Shown piece by piece: positions 1-11,601 of a stretch of 64,000 nucleotides of DNA (positions are counted from its first letter, which is position 1; every line of letters starts with the position of its first letter). The notes beneath the pieces were generated by a model. That model was not told where the DNA came from and did not search any database. It worked only from the letters and a program-made list of their open reading frames with translations. The stretch is from Euborellia annulipes. Lineage: Eukaryota; Arthropoda; Insecta; Dermaptera; Anisolabididae. Location: positions 80,933-144,932 of the forward strand of contig JAKCPI010001880.1 in the NCBI GenBank assembly GCA_023213315.1. Direction: 5' to 3'. Position numbers and translations under genes: made by a program.

Positions 1-814
1 TATTATAGTATTGAGAAGATTAAGGTGCTGATGGCCAATGATCAATAAAAAACAACATAATAATAAATAAAATAATACCTAGTAAATATAATAATGAATC
101 AAATAATAAATACAAAATTTGACCCTTTTTTTTATTTATATACTATTTATATTTAATGAATACAAATTTTAAATTATATTTTATACTTATAACAAGACAA
201 AAAAAAGTTATTTTGTTAGTTAATGACCAAATTAGTCTCTCCAATTGAATGTTCTCTGTACCTCAATGGAAGAGATGAATTAATAAAGCCTCATCAAAAG
301 AGAGAGAGAGAAAGATAGAATAAAAAAACAGGCGCTCTAAATTCCAAACGAATGACGCCATGATGGAAATGTTTCCCGTTTCAGGCTAAAAATCTAGCAC
401 ATACATGGACTATAGTTTGCTGCTGCTATATAACCATCTTGTTTCCAAATTAGGAAAGTTTTTTTTTTTAATCATGTCATGCAAAGAGTCGATTTTGACA
501 TTTGCAAAAAAAAAAAACTGATAATTTATTACTCTTTGAAAAATGGCACGTTACTTTCTTATACATAATAATTTTTTTTTTTATTCGAGATGCTTTTGGT
601 CAGAGAAATTGTAAAGAAACAACGAAATGTATGAGGAAAAAATTTTGTTTAGTAAGGGAAATATGAATACCTTTCTGCTAAGTGTATTTAAATTCATAAC
701 GTTTTGCTAAAGTAAATTTATTTTCATTAAACAATTTTTTTTTTTTTTTTGTACTAAGGGTATTATTTTCAAATATTCGGGAATAATAAATAAATATCAA
801 GCATTTTTTTTTAT
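1..814. other. AT-rich sequence without recognised features
   Basis: Low-complexity A/T tracts and a short AG run (about 300-318). Nothing else supported. Confidence 0.6.
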
Positions 815-1510
815 TGAAATCTGGCGACTGATATTGCAATTTTTAACAGTTTCGGTCTGCCAAAGAACCATCATCAGAACTAAAAATGATTTGAGATATG
901 AATGATTCACAGGAAGAGAGGATGTCAGCCAAAAGGAGAGCCTCTATAGAATAAAATTTTTATTTTATTATTTTATTTTTAATATATTTATTATTTTTAT
1001 TTTATTTTTATTTTTATTTATTTTAATTTTATTTTTAATATTTTTATTTTATTTTTAATATTTTTATTTTATTTTTATTTTTATTTGTTTTTAATATTGT
1101 TTTGATTTTATTTTTAAATTTTATTATTTATTTTATTATTTATTTTATTATTTTATTCGATAGAGGCTCTTCTTTTGGCTGACATCCTTTCTTCCTGTGA
1201 ATCATTCTAATGGTTCGTTGGACAGCCACTTCTCTTATCAACATCTTTGAACTCATCGATGATTATAGATATTACAAACAAAGGAAACATCAGTATTTAT
1301 CAACATCATCAATACATATTAATAACCAGATTATAATTTTTCTTTTTAAAGTTTTAACAGTTTCGGTCCATTAGTGTACCATCATCAGACCTAAAGACAA
1401 AGGTTGATGAATTCTGGTATTTTCTTTATTTGTCTAAATCATTCTATTCTTTCCTTTGTTTGTCTAAAATCATTTTTAGGCCTGATGATGTTAGACCGAA
1501 ACTGTTGAAT
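815..1510. repeat. Nested foldback cluster with hammerhead-like motifs
   Basis: Inner arms of about 60 bp (898-957 and 1147-1210; GGATGTCAGCCAAAAGGAGA and its complement) flank an ATTTTTATTTT-rich spacer. Outside them lie three related motifs: minus strand near 885-848 (CTGATGATGGTTC...GACCGAAACTGTT), minus strand near 1398-1355 (CTGATGATGGTAC...GGACCGAAACTGTT) and plus strand 1482-1505 (CTGATGATGTTAGACCGAAA then CTGTT). Confidence 0.7.
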
Positions 1511-2483
1511 ATTCCAAAATAGCCAGATCTCAATAAAATTTCTGATAATAAATATTATCTGAAAATAATACTACAAAAGGATTAACTTTAACTTTAGTTG
1601 TTTCTGAAAATAATACTACAAAAGTAAACCTTCAAGGATTAACTAAAAAAATTTTTTGTCAATTAAAAGAAAAAAAAGAGAGAAGGAAAAAAACTTTTTT
1701 CTTTAACACCAACTGGTCTCTCCTAAGTAGGACACACGCGCGTATCCTGCTACCCTCTCACATCGTGCGAGGTTTTTTTTTATTTTTATTTTATTCTTGT
1801 CTACAGCTGAAAAAGTTTGGAGACTATTGATTGAAACCAATCATTGGATTAAATCTATAAGAGAACAACTTCAAAGGAGTTGTTGGCATAAAGAGAGACG
1901 CGAAATAAAAAAAAAAAAAGGAGCGAGATTAGGGAAAGGTGGGAATTGAGGAGGATATTAATCAATAACGGAGTCATTTCCCTTTCAATTTACTCGGATA
2001 TAATAAATGACAAGTACCTCCTAACATCATCAGCACGTCTTCTGGCTATCAAGCGACATAATTAAAGCCTTAATTGCGACAAGCATTATATACTTCAAAT
2101 ATAATACTCTCAACTGTATAGAAAAAGCTGCTGTAAAAGAGATTCTTTCCTCTCACACACACACTCTCTGCAAACTAACTAAAAACCACGTGTTGCATCT
2201 TCCGTCTCTTTTGTCGGCCGTTTACATTTAACTAATGCAGGCAGACAATGGCGAATGCCCTTTGAGGAGCATATGTGCCGCCCTTTGGCTTCCTATGAAT
2301 TCGATTTGCATATTATACTATTTTATTTCATTCAAGTGCTTCTCTCTCTCTCTCTTTTTTTTGTTCTTTTAAAATTAAAAAAAATAAAATTAGATTAAAT
2401 GAATTTGGAGGTTGTAAAAGACGTAGCTACTTAAATCTCCAAATTAAATAAAATACGTAAGCAGAACTGTTTGCAAATATACA
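1511..2483. other. AT-rich sequence with a GC-richer patch
   Basis: Mostly A/T tracts. About 2140-2310 is more complex (AACCACGTGTTGCATC, GGCGAATGCCCTTTGAGGAG) and may be a non-coding element. No ORF. Confidence 0.4.
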
Positions 2484-2645
2484 TTTTGTATATAGTATGG
2501 TATTTCCTTTATTTGTCTTTATTGTATATAGTATGTATGTAGTATTGTATATGGGGTTATGTAGTATTGTATATAGTATGTAGTATTGTATATAATATGT
2601 ATGTAGTATGATTGTAGTATTGTATATAGTATGTATATTGTATTT
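2484..2645. repeat. TATGTAGTATTG-type simple repeat
   Basis: Irregular array of GTATATAGTATGTAGTATTG-like units next to SINE S1 at 2748. Confidence 0.75.
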
Positions 2646-2747
2646 ACAAACTACTTGAAATACTCAAAATTGTATTGGATGTTTTATGAAAATCAATACA
2701 TTTCACAAGAAGAAATACAGTATTTTTAGTATTCAACTCTACAAATT

Positions 2748-3013
2748 GCCCTCGGGCTTGGTGTAGTTAGTAGCGTGCTTGCCTTGCATACCAAGGGTCG
2801 CGGGTTCGGATCCCAGGCAGTCCGATGATTTTATTTAAGCCAATTGAATACCAAATGGCTTAAATAAGAATGCCTGGACCCCCAATATATATTTCGTTAT
2901 CAACGATTATCGTAAAAGTCTTATATGGCCTAAGTTGCCGAAAAGACTGTATACATGTGTGAATTTGAAGTGTTTTTTTTTTTTTTTTTTTTTTTTTAAA
3001 TAAAAAAAAAAAA
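2748..3013 (+). repeat. tRNA-derived SINE (S1), full length with 9-bp TSD
   Basis: Head GCCCTCGGGCTTGGTGTAGT then TAGTAGCGTGCTTGCCTTGC resembles a tRNA D-arm and anticodon region (closest by eye to tRNA-Ala UGC). The B box is GGGTTCGGATCCC. The hairpin tail is followed by a long T/A tract. CTACAAATT is duplicated at 2739-2747 and 3014-3022. Confidence 0.92.
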
Positions 3014-3022
3014 CTACAAATT

Positions 3023-4860
3023 CACAAAGCTCAATATAATACTCTACAAAGCTATATAAATTTATTTCAAAATTTTATTTTTTTTTTTTTAAGTATTTTT
3101 ATAATGATATTCGATTTTTTTTTAAGTATAAAGGAGAGATAACGTTTAAATATTTTATAAAAATAAATGGCTTAGATAAAAATACTTTAAAAATTTAATA
3201 TTAATGGAAAACAAATGATTCTTTAAAGAAGAACATCTCTTTATAATTTTATAATAAAAATTAAAAATAATAATAAATGAAATTTATCATATATATGCAA
3301 TTGAATAAACGTTTTTATTATAATTATTATAGGTATTATTCTTTATTGTAGTTACTATTATACTATTTTTAATTATAAAAATATAATATTAGTAGTTTAT
3401 AATTTATAGCTTATTATAGCTTATTATATTTTTATTCTTATACATTCGGGATTAGTGACGATCCCAAATTCTGACCCGTCTCTTTTTTGTCACAGAAATT
3501 TAAATTTTAACTAGTTAGAGATTTGTTTGAAAAAGTTGGAGTGTTTTTTAAATAAACCCAATAGACCGTAAATTGGCAAGTAATTATATAGAAAAATTTT
3601 CCAGATGAGTTTTGTTTTGATTGGGCTTGAACCGGGATTTCCCGCTTTCGCGGTAGACAGACTTTCTTTACCCTTGTTCGACTGTCCTCTATAAAAAATA
3701 TAAATAATTTTTCCTTTATTATGAAAGCCTGCTCTCCATTAAAATTTTTTCGGTCCCCTCTTCTTCCTCCTAAATCAAATCCTGGTATGTGACGGTACCA
3801 GCGCTCTGGATTTTTAGAAAATAGCCGTGGTGAAATTAAGAAATTTCTGAAAATTTGGCGTTTTATTTACATTCCGTGCTCTAAAAATTATTTTACATTT
3901 CATTTGTCGTTCATCAATTATTTTACAATTTTACCAACGTGGTTGTTAAATAAAAACAATTTTTTTTCTACTTTTTTGCATGTCCTCGACTATATATAAA
4001 AAAAAATTCTGTTCAAGACCTCTTATTATAAAAATAAAATAATATACAAATATAATAAAGAATAAATTATTATTACAAACTATTGAATAAATAAATAATT
4101 ATTTATTTCCAATTCATATTCAGAAATGCAAATTAGAAGGGCAGAACAAAATAAACGTATTAATTATTTATTTATTTTTTTACATAAATTAATTTATCTC
4201 TCTCTCTCCCTGTAAAGCTGATGATACAAATGGCAATCAACATGCGAAGTCAGAGAAGGCAATTGTGCATTTAATAAACCGAGTATTGGATGACGTGGGC
4301 TGCGTTTGTGATTATTCTTGGGGGCCCTGTAATCAACCCTTGAGGCCCTATACATAACCCACCCTGTATATTTAAGATCCAATAGATTTAATTAAGCAAA
4401 GGACTAACTTGTAATTGAGTCATAAAAAACGTCGATTGCATTACAAAGAGAGAGACTCCGCCCCCGGCCCCCTCTTGTCGTGATTGGCCATTGCTTTGGA
4501 ACCCAACCCCCCTCTATTTCAGAGCACATGATCTCTCTAATGTTTGTAAACACCCTCAGTTAAGGTTAATTCATGTCAATTAACTTTTTTTTATATGAAC
4601 CTGGAAATTATATCTATATTCACTGTGCAAAAAAAATCATCCGCTTTTTTTTTAAGTTGAAAAATAGATAATAAGAACAAACATTATTATGAATAATAAG
4701 GGATATTGATTAAAGAAAATTAAAACAGTGAGATGGGATCATCAAAAAAATTGAGTTTGAATTTTAATTTGTTTGAACTTTGATTTAAAAAAAAAAAATT
4801 ATATGTACAAAATAGAAATGAAAAAATCGAGGAAATTATTTGAAAAAAAAAAAAAAAAGA
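3023..4860. other. AT-rich sequence; possible decayed SINE at 3620-3690
   Basis: The minus strand near 3640 reads ATCCCGGTTCAAGCCC, a B-box-like word. 4200-4560 is a more complex patch with a 62-codon minus ORF of no recognisable family. The rest is A/T tracts. Confidence 0.35.
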
Positions 4861-5030
4861 AGTTAGAAAATTCTAAAAATTTAATTTAACGTTTCGGCGA
4901 CACATCTTCAAGATATAAGAGTATCTTGTCTCTATTATATTCAACTGAAGATGGGTGGTATTTAGTCCCCGAAACCAAGAATTAGCAAATAAATGGTAAA
5001 AATTGATTATTATTTTTTTTTTTTTTAAAT
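4861..5030. repeat. Foldback remnant with hammerhead-like ends
   Basis: The minus-strand motif CTTGAAGATGTGTCGCCGAAACGTT (25 nt, about 4915-4891) faces the plus-strand motif CTGAAGATGGGTGG...CCCCGAAACC (4953-4978), both next to A/T runs. Confidence 0.5.
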
Positions 5031-8000
5031 CATTTTCTATTTTGATCATTTAAAGTAACGAACGGTGGATTTGGCCTCAATAATTACGCCAATGAATTGG
5101 TAAAAAGAAAAACTTTCTCAGATGAATAGACAAATTTATTAATATTTATTATTCATTCATTATTTATTTATTCGTTATAGTTACGGTTTCTTTTTATTTA
5201 GTTTTTTTGTTGTTTTTTTTTAGCATTGTAGTAGTCAATTTTGTATTTGTATAAAGAAAGTTTGTAGAATAATTATTTCTTTGTCATAAATTAATTGAAT
5301 ATGAATTAAATTTATTTGTATAATATAAAATAAACATTTATTATAATTATGATTGAATATAAAATTTTCAATTGTAAATAAATAAAATAAATAATTTATT
5401 ATTTATTATAATTTAAAAGAAAAAAATGATGTCATTATTACAATAAACCCTAAACCTTGAGATTCTCATTTGAAAACCGGAAATTTCTCATTAAATTTTA
5501 ATAATCACATACAGACAGACAAACGAACGAACTGATTTGTATTTACATTTTTTTCTTTTTTCTTTTTTAATTATGTGCTGCTCTTTGTCCTTGATTTCCC
5601 TTTCCTTCCTTTTTTCTGCTCATTCATTCGGCCCTAATTAAATTTGAATTTGTATAGACTAACTAATATATTCCTTATTATTCGATTAATTAATTTTAAC
5701 GCGGCTCACCCGCTGATTATTATGTCATTGGCACAAAAAATGATAATCACAATTCAATTGGTTGTAAAAAAAAAAAAGTATTTAATTGTATGAATAAACA
5801 AGAAGTGTTTGTTTTTTGTTATGTGAATACCATCAACAGCATCATTGACTGGGGGGGGAGTGTCTGTTTCGAGTTTGTGGGTTTGCTGGCGACAGCCACT
5901 CGAAACGTCACTCAGGTCCTTGACACTTACACTCACAAAACAACGATGTCTTCTCGTTTATATAGAGAACACCCACCAAAAGTCCTTCACTCATTGTTTA
6001 TTGTCTATAATAGATGGTGATGGTTTCAGAGAAGATGACGAAAGCAAAACCTCTTGTCAAAAAACTCAAGAGATGATGAATAATTTTCTTTAATCTGAAA
6101 GCATTCAGCGTAACTTCTTAACAAAAAAAACGAATTCCTATTAAAAAACAAGTAGCTGAATTTTATTAGCTGGAAAATTAATTAAATTGAAAACACAATT
6201 AAAATTATTAGCAAACAACAACAACAAGAACGTTATTTGGAAATTCTTCAACTTATTATTTCCTCTAGATTTAGTTTTAGTTTAAGAGAGAGATAGAGAT
6301 AGAGATGTTTCTTAAACTAAATTATTATAATTACAAACGACGAGATCTATTCAATATTCTTGGGGATTTTACTATCTTTAAAGAGAGAGAAAAGAGTAAT
6401 TATCGTCAACAAAATAGATTAAGATGGATCCTCTTGGAATTCTTGATTCTCATTTTGTGTGTGTGGGATTATTAAAATAAAATTTAGAATAGAAAAAAAA
6501 AATTTCATTTTATTTTCCAACATACAACATAAAATTTGAAAACTTTCAAATAAATTCTTTAAAATTCTGAGAGATCCTTTATTTCCCTCATGGACCCAAT
6601 CATTAAAGATCCATCACTTATAATAAATAGCAAAGATCTTCACCAAAATTCCTTTTTTACATACATTTGGAATTGCTATCTGTAATTCACTTGTGTATTC
6701 TTAAAAAGAAATGAATTTTGTATTAGTATTTTAAATGAAAGAAATCTGCCCTATACGGAATTGTAGTCGATTTACTTTAAAATTTACTTCTATCTTTAGT
6801 TTTTTTATTCTCTAGTAAAGATTTTAAATTAAAATAATTCTACAAAGTTTATTTATTTATTATTATTAAATAAATTTATTTAGACTTTAGAAATGAAACT
6901 TGTAATTTAATATTATAGTTCAATAATTAATTTAACAAATTTAGAATAAAATATAAGACAAAATAAATAATTCTACAATTAAATTTTAAATTGTAATTAC
7001 AAAATTTCCTGTATGTAGTTGTCGAGTGTCCATCTGTTTGACCGACACGCTCTGTTTGGCTTGACTTTCTATTGGAATTTTGAAATGAATTTATAGAGGA
7101 CGCTATGAAGAATATTCAGGCTTCCAAATCGGCAAATGGGAATTAATATACTCTCAAATGAAAAATGATAAAAATTGTAAATTTTATTTTTTTTTTTACC
7201 TTTGGTTCTCAAAAGAATATAGAGAATAGATAGGCGGCCTATTTATAAAATACATGAAAAAAGAATATTATTTTAAATTTAAAAGGGGATGTAGCAGGTT
7301 ATATACAGGTATTTATTAATGAGCCAGAATTATATATTTATTTTAATTGTCTAAACCGAATTTCCCAAAAAAAAAAGCAAGGAAGCTGTATATCATAACG
7401 GACAGACAAATGGGCATTCTTCAACTATATATATCTATATATATTTTTTGTAATTACAATATAACAATATAATATTATTTATAAATTATTATTTATTTTG
7501 TCTTATATTTTATTCTAAATTTGTTGATAATTAATTATACAATACTCTATAAATTCAAAGCGAGTGGTGCGGCTAGTTGATGTCTATTCTCTAAAGAGTA
7601 ATGTTATAAAACCTGGCGTTGCCTTTGCTTTAAAAATGTAGTTTTATTAATCTCTACTATCAAATATCTATATATTCTATTTTTCAAAAGTAAAGTACAT
7701 ATAATATTCAAATACTCAGTTTTAATTTATACCCGTGAATGAATTAAAATTAATCTTATAATATTTTTTTGTATTTAAAATTTTTTCTCGAGTTTTTGAC
7801 TTCGCCTTTGTTTCTATTCAAATTATTCATTCGTTATGCTAATAAAATTAATAAATTTTTATGTTAGTCTTGATTTATATTTGAACATATTATACGTATT
7901 TTAATTATCTCATAAAGATTTACTGTTATGCAATTTTATAAAATCATTCTTTTTGCCCTTCAAAATAAAAAAAATAAAATTTGCGTTTGCAATGAATAAA

Positions 8001-8138
8001 AATTAATGAACATAGATATATTTTTGAATGCACACCTGTCCTGACCGGATGGATTAAAAATAGAAATGATCCTTCCTGGTTTGCTTGTGTATTTCTTTTT
8101 TTTTTTTTTTCTTAAATAAATTGGTGGACGCTGCTGCG
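5031..8138. other. AT-rich sequence without genes
   Basis: Tracts of ATAAATAATTATT type. 5700-6060 is more complex and contains ORFs on both strands that overlap each other and show no domain. Nothing else supported. Confidence 0.45.
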
Positions 8139-8400
8139 CTGGTCGATTAGTCTCGTTGGCAGGCAATCGTGACGTTAACGTTAACGTTAATTCGTGCCGT
8201 GAGTAAAAAGGACGGGACGATATCTCGCGATATCTCTCGCCTCGGTTCGATGAATTGCCTCGGTACTGGACTCTACTGTCCAAGGTCGAAACACGGCACG
8301 GCGACTCGCTAGACCGAATTTATTTCCGTCTGGGTTGCGCGTTGCGCTCCAACGCACGCTCTTTGCCTCTCTTTTATTTTTTTTTGTGTGTGATCATTCA
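8139..8400 (+). promoter_or_regulatory. CpG-rich island with unusual palindromes
   Basis: In contrast to its AT-rich surroundings this stretch is full of CG dinucleotides. It contains GACGTTAACGTTAACGTTAA (triple GTTAAC/ACGTTA array) and GATATCTCGCGATATC. A donor-like GCC|GTGAGTAA occurs near 8199. It could be a promoter or non-coding first exon of mbl, 37 kb upstream; no direct proof. Confidence 0.3.
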
Positions 8401-9428
8401 AAAGCTTTTTGCTTGCCTTCTGCAACAAAGTATACTTATTCAATTGCAATAAAGAAAAATTCGAAAATTTGTTGTTAATGAGAGATGGACTTCTTTTCCT
8501 GTTATTAGGCTACTTAAAATATAATTTAATCTTTTTTTTCGGCATTGATAGACAATACAATTGAAATAGATTTTTATCGCTTTGGACGGAAAGCGAACTC
8601 ATGGCCACTAAAAGATAAAATTGTTTCTTTTTTACGAGGGCCATTGATATAAATAATAATTTTAAAATAAAATTGGTCATCAGATGACGCTAAAGTTTAA
8701 AAATATGAGACATTCTGTAGACTTTTATCTTATCCAAATATCTTTTTATAATTCTATACACACGTGATTGATTTAAAATCGAATATTCAAAAATTCAGTA
8801 ATAATAATAAATAAACACTATTTGTAATACAAAATAAATAATAATTACAAATACAAAAAAATAAATAATAAATACAAATACAAAAAATAAATAATAATAA
8901 AATTATTGTAATAAGATTTTTTTCTAACTTTCGTCCTCGGCTGCTGAGGCCATTAAGGGGCTATAGATTACATATATACATGATGGTGGATGATGATGAT
9001 ATTACAGGGGGTAGTATACACTCTCCCCCTCTTCTTGGCTTCTAGACGAAGTCTAATTCGCCATGGTCCTTACATACGTATATAATTATATTTAATAAAT
9101 TGTACCGTAGGCTTCCGGGAGACGTTCAAAACGCTGAATTCTCAGTGTCACCCAACCGACGTTGACATTGCTTAACTGCAACGATCTTCTTGGCTGTTGC
9201 TCTAATCCATTGCCAGGTGTTATAATAAGTAGATAATTATTCATTTTAATTTGGTTGCCTCTCAGTCTATCACACCTTTCCAGGATAGCATCATATCTGT
9301 TGGGCTCTATTCTCTACCATTTATTTTTTAAATTACTGATGCTAGACGAATTTATCTAAATCTTGATGAGATCAACTATGTTTTATTGTTGTTTCTTAAC
9401 CTGCATTGAAAAATAATATAACAAATAT

Positions 9429-9643
9429 CAGGAAGCCGAAGAAACTTTGCAGCCAGGTGATTAAATAAAAAAAATATTTTATTTAATTTTTACTTGGCGA
9501 CGTTTCGGTCGTCTATCACGACCTTGATCAATTATTGCCCTGGTGAAGGTCGTGATAGACGACCGAAACGTCGGCAAGTAAAAATTAAATAAAATATTTT
9601 TTTTTATTTAATCACCTGGCTGCAAAGTTCCTTCGGCTTCCTG
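9429..9643. repeat. Foldback element with hammerhead-like motif, 97-bp arms
   Basis: Arms 9429-9525 and 9546-9643 are inverted copies with a 20-bp loop. They begin CAGGAAGCCGAAGAAACTTT and end with the matching complement. The right arm carries on + the series TTGCC-CTGGTGA-A-GGTCGT-GATAG-ACGACC-GAAACGTC-GGCAA. Confidence 0.85.
9535..9577 (+). ncRNA. Hammerhead-ribozyme-like motif (type I topology)
   Basis: Helix I TTGCC (9535-9539) pairs with GGCAA (9573-9577). The core CTGGTGA (9540-9546) has G in place of the conserved A6. Helix II GGTCGT/ACGACC (9548-9553, 9559-9564) has a GATAG loop, then GAA plus ACGTC (9565-9572). One extra A lies between the core and helix II. The self-complementary ACGT would give helix III only in a dimer, as in known double hammerheads. 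The changed A6 and the extra base argue that this copy is inactive. Confidence 0.5.
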
Positions 9644-10100
9644 ATTAAATCTCCACAGCCATAAGACATTAAATTAATAAATAGAAATTTTTTTATTGAA
9701 TTCATCATCAAATGACCGAGAATACAACATCATATCTATTTTAAATTAATTTTCACATACTTTTTGATATTGTTTGTTATTTTTAATTTTAGGAATTCGG
9801 ATACTAAAAGAAAATTCATGACAAAATTGAGGAAAAATCAGTGGCCACTTTTCCCCTATCCCTCCCCCCCCCCCAAAAAAAAAAGTATAGGCTACTATTA
9901 GATCCATTAGCAGCACCCCAGCGGCCACCCTATTTCTAGTTTTGTTAATTTGTATAATTTCTTGTTTTGTGCAACAACAACAGATCGTTAATAGATTTAT
10001 TTATGGATACCATTTTTCCGCTTTATTTATTGCAATTTTTATTTTTCTCCCCCTCCCCCCTTATTCTCCAATGTTAATTTAATTAAAAACAAATTTTACT

Positions 10101-10800
10101 TTATTTTATTCATGTTTCTCGTTGTCGTGTGTTTGTGCCCCCCGCCGCTTTTTTTTTTCCTCCTTCACTTCCATTCCATAAGATGTAGTCTCATCTGGCA
10201 CGAGGCTATCGATCCGATTTCCAGCTATAAATGCCGATTGCGTTTTGAGCCCAATTCAATTTTCCACTTTATTAGAGCTGCGCGCGCGTTGCGTTGGGTG
10301 CTGCTGGCTGCCTGCTTCTCCTCCTCGTTCGGGGTCGTCGTCCCATCCCATCCTCCTTTTCCTCTACACTTCATCCCTGTATTTTCATTAAAGCCTCCAC
10401 GTTTTGGTCTTGTTTTTGATATCGGCATAATTTCTGTTCCATTAACTCGAGAGGTGTGTGTGTGTGTGATGTGTGTGTGTGCTATCTCTCGCGTTGGTCG
10501 CTTAATTGGGAAAGGACCTCTCTAACCCCCCCCCCCCCCCCGTTTTCGTGCATTTCGTGAAGGGCGTTAAGGCTCTCTCTGTGTGTGTCGTCGTCGTCGT
10601 CGTTGAGCAGACTTCCATCCTAACCATTTGCATGGAAACAACCTTCGCTTGCCAGCCAACGATTTCCTATGCCCTCCAGCGAGGTGCTTGCTGCTATCTG
10701 ATGTCCTTAAGCTGCTTTGCTTGCTTCCACCCCCTCTACCACCCTCTCCCCCCCTCTCTTCCTCATTCCGAAGTACTCTACAACTTCAACTTCATGTAGC
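10101..10800 (+). promoter_or_regulatory. GC-richer, pyrimidine-biased island
   Basis: Contains AGCTATAAATGCCG, GAGCTGCGCGCGCGTTGCG, a TG microsatellite (about 10454-10480), a 14-C run (about 10529-10542) and GTCGTCGTCGTCGTTGAG. Frames on + and - (137 and 67 codons) are low-complexity. Possible promoter or 5' UTR; evidence is compositional. Confidence 0.25.
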
Positions 10801-10907
10801 TTTTAGTCATTCAAACTTTTTGAAATTTAATCCGATTGCTTTTCTACATGCCCTAGTTATTTTCTTGTTTAGAGATCGATTAGTTTTCTTTTAAAAATAG
10901 TCTAGCT

Positions 10908-11601
10908 CACAAATAAAGGTCAAAATAATTGTAGAATACAAATAAATTCTATATAATAATAAATAAAATAATTATAATAATTACAAACAAGATTATCATA
11001 AATACGAAACAAAAAAAAGTTTTTACTTTATAAATTTTTTTTTATAGTCAAGATTTTTTAAACTTTTTGAAACTTTTAATGAGTTCTTGGTTTTTCTTTA
11101 AAAATTCATATAACTGACAGAGAGAGGACTCTAATTATAGATTTATTCTAACCCGTAGAATAGAAATTAGTTGCTTACTAGAAGGCAAATTGACCAGCTC
11201 TTTTTAATAACTAGTTTTGTTTGTGGACATTATAAAACAATGCACATGACGCATTATTTTGTATCAACGAGTGCTTTTGAAATATCAAAATACATTCGTA
11301 TTATTTAAATACATGTGCCCAATTCTAATATATTAACGACGCTTTGTTCAGAAATTATTCAATTAGATAGTTGGCCATTTGGGTTGCCTACCTACAAGGC
11401 TACTAAAAAAAGAAATGCATGCACAAATAAAGGTCAAAATAATTGTAGATTACAAATAAATTCTATTTAATAATAAATAAAATAATTATAATAATTACAA
11501 ACAAGATTATCATAAATACGAAAAAACAAAAAAGTTTTTATTTTATAATTTTTTTTTTTTTTTATAGTCAAGATTTTTCAAACTTTTTGAAACTTTTAAT
11601 A
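10908..11601 (+). repeat. Pair of about 175-bp direct repeats
   Basis: 10908-11082 and 11422-11601 are near-identical (CACAAATAAAGGTCAAAATA then ATTGTAGA..ACAAATAAATTC, to AACTTTTTGAAACTTTTAAT). They are separated by about 340 bp of unrelated sequence. No terminal features suggest a transposon; a local duplication is equally likely. Confidence 0.75.

Noticed and set aside
2748..2830. Genuine tRNA gene
   Set aside because: Acceptor and anticodon stems do not close, and the unit recurs many times with a fixed non-tRNA body: it is a SINE.
10112..10894. Overlapping ORFs of 60-137 codons
   Set aside because: Low-complexity (Pro, Phe, Val-Cys runs) from C-rich and TG-repeat sequence, mutually overlapping on both strands.
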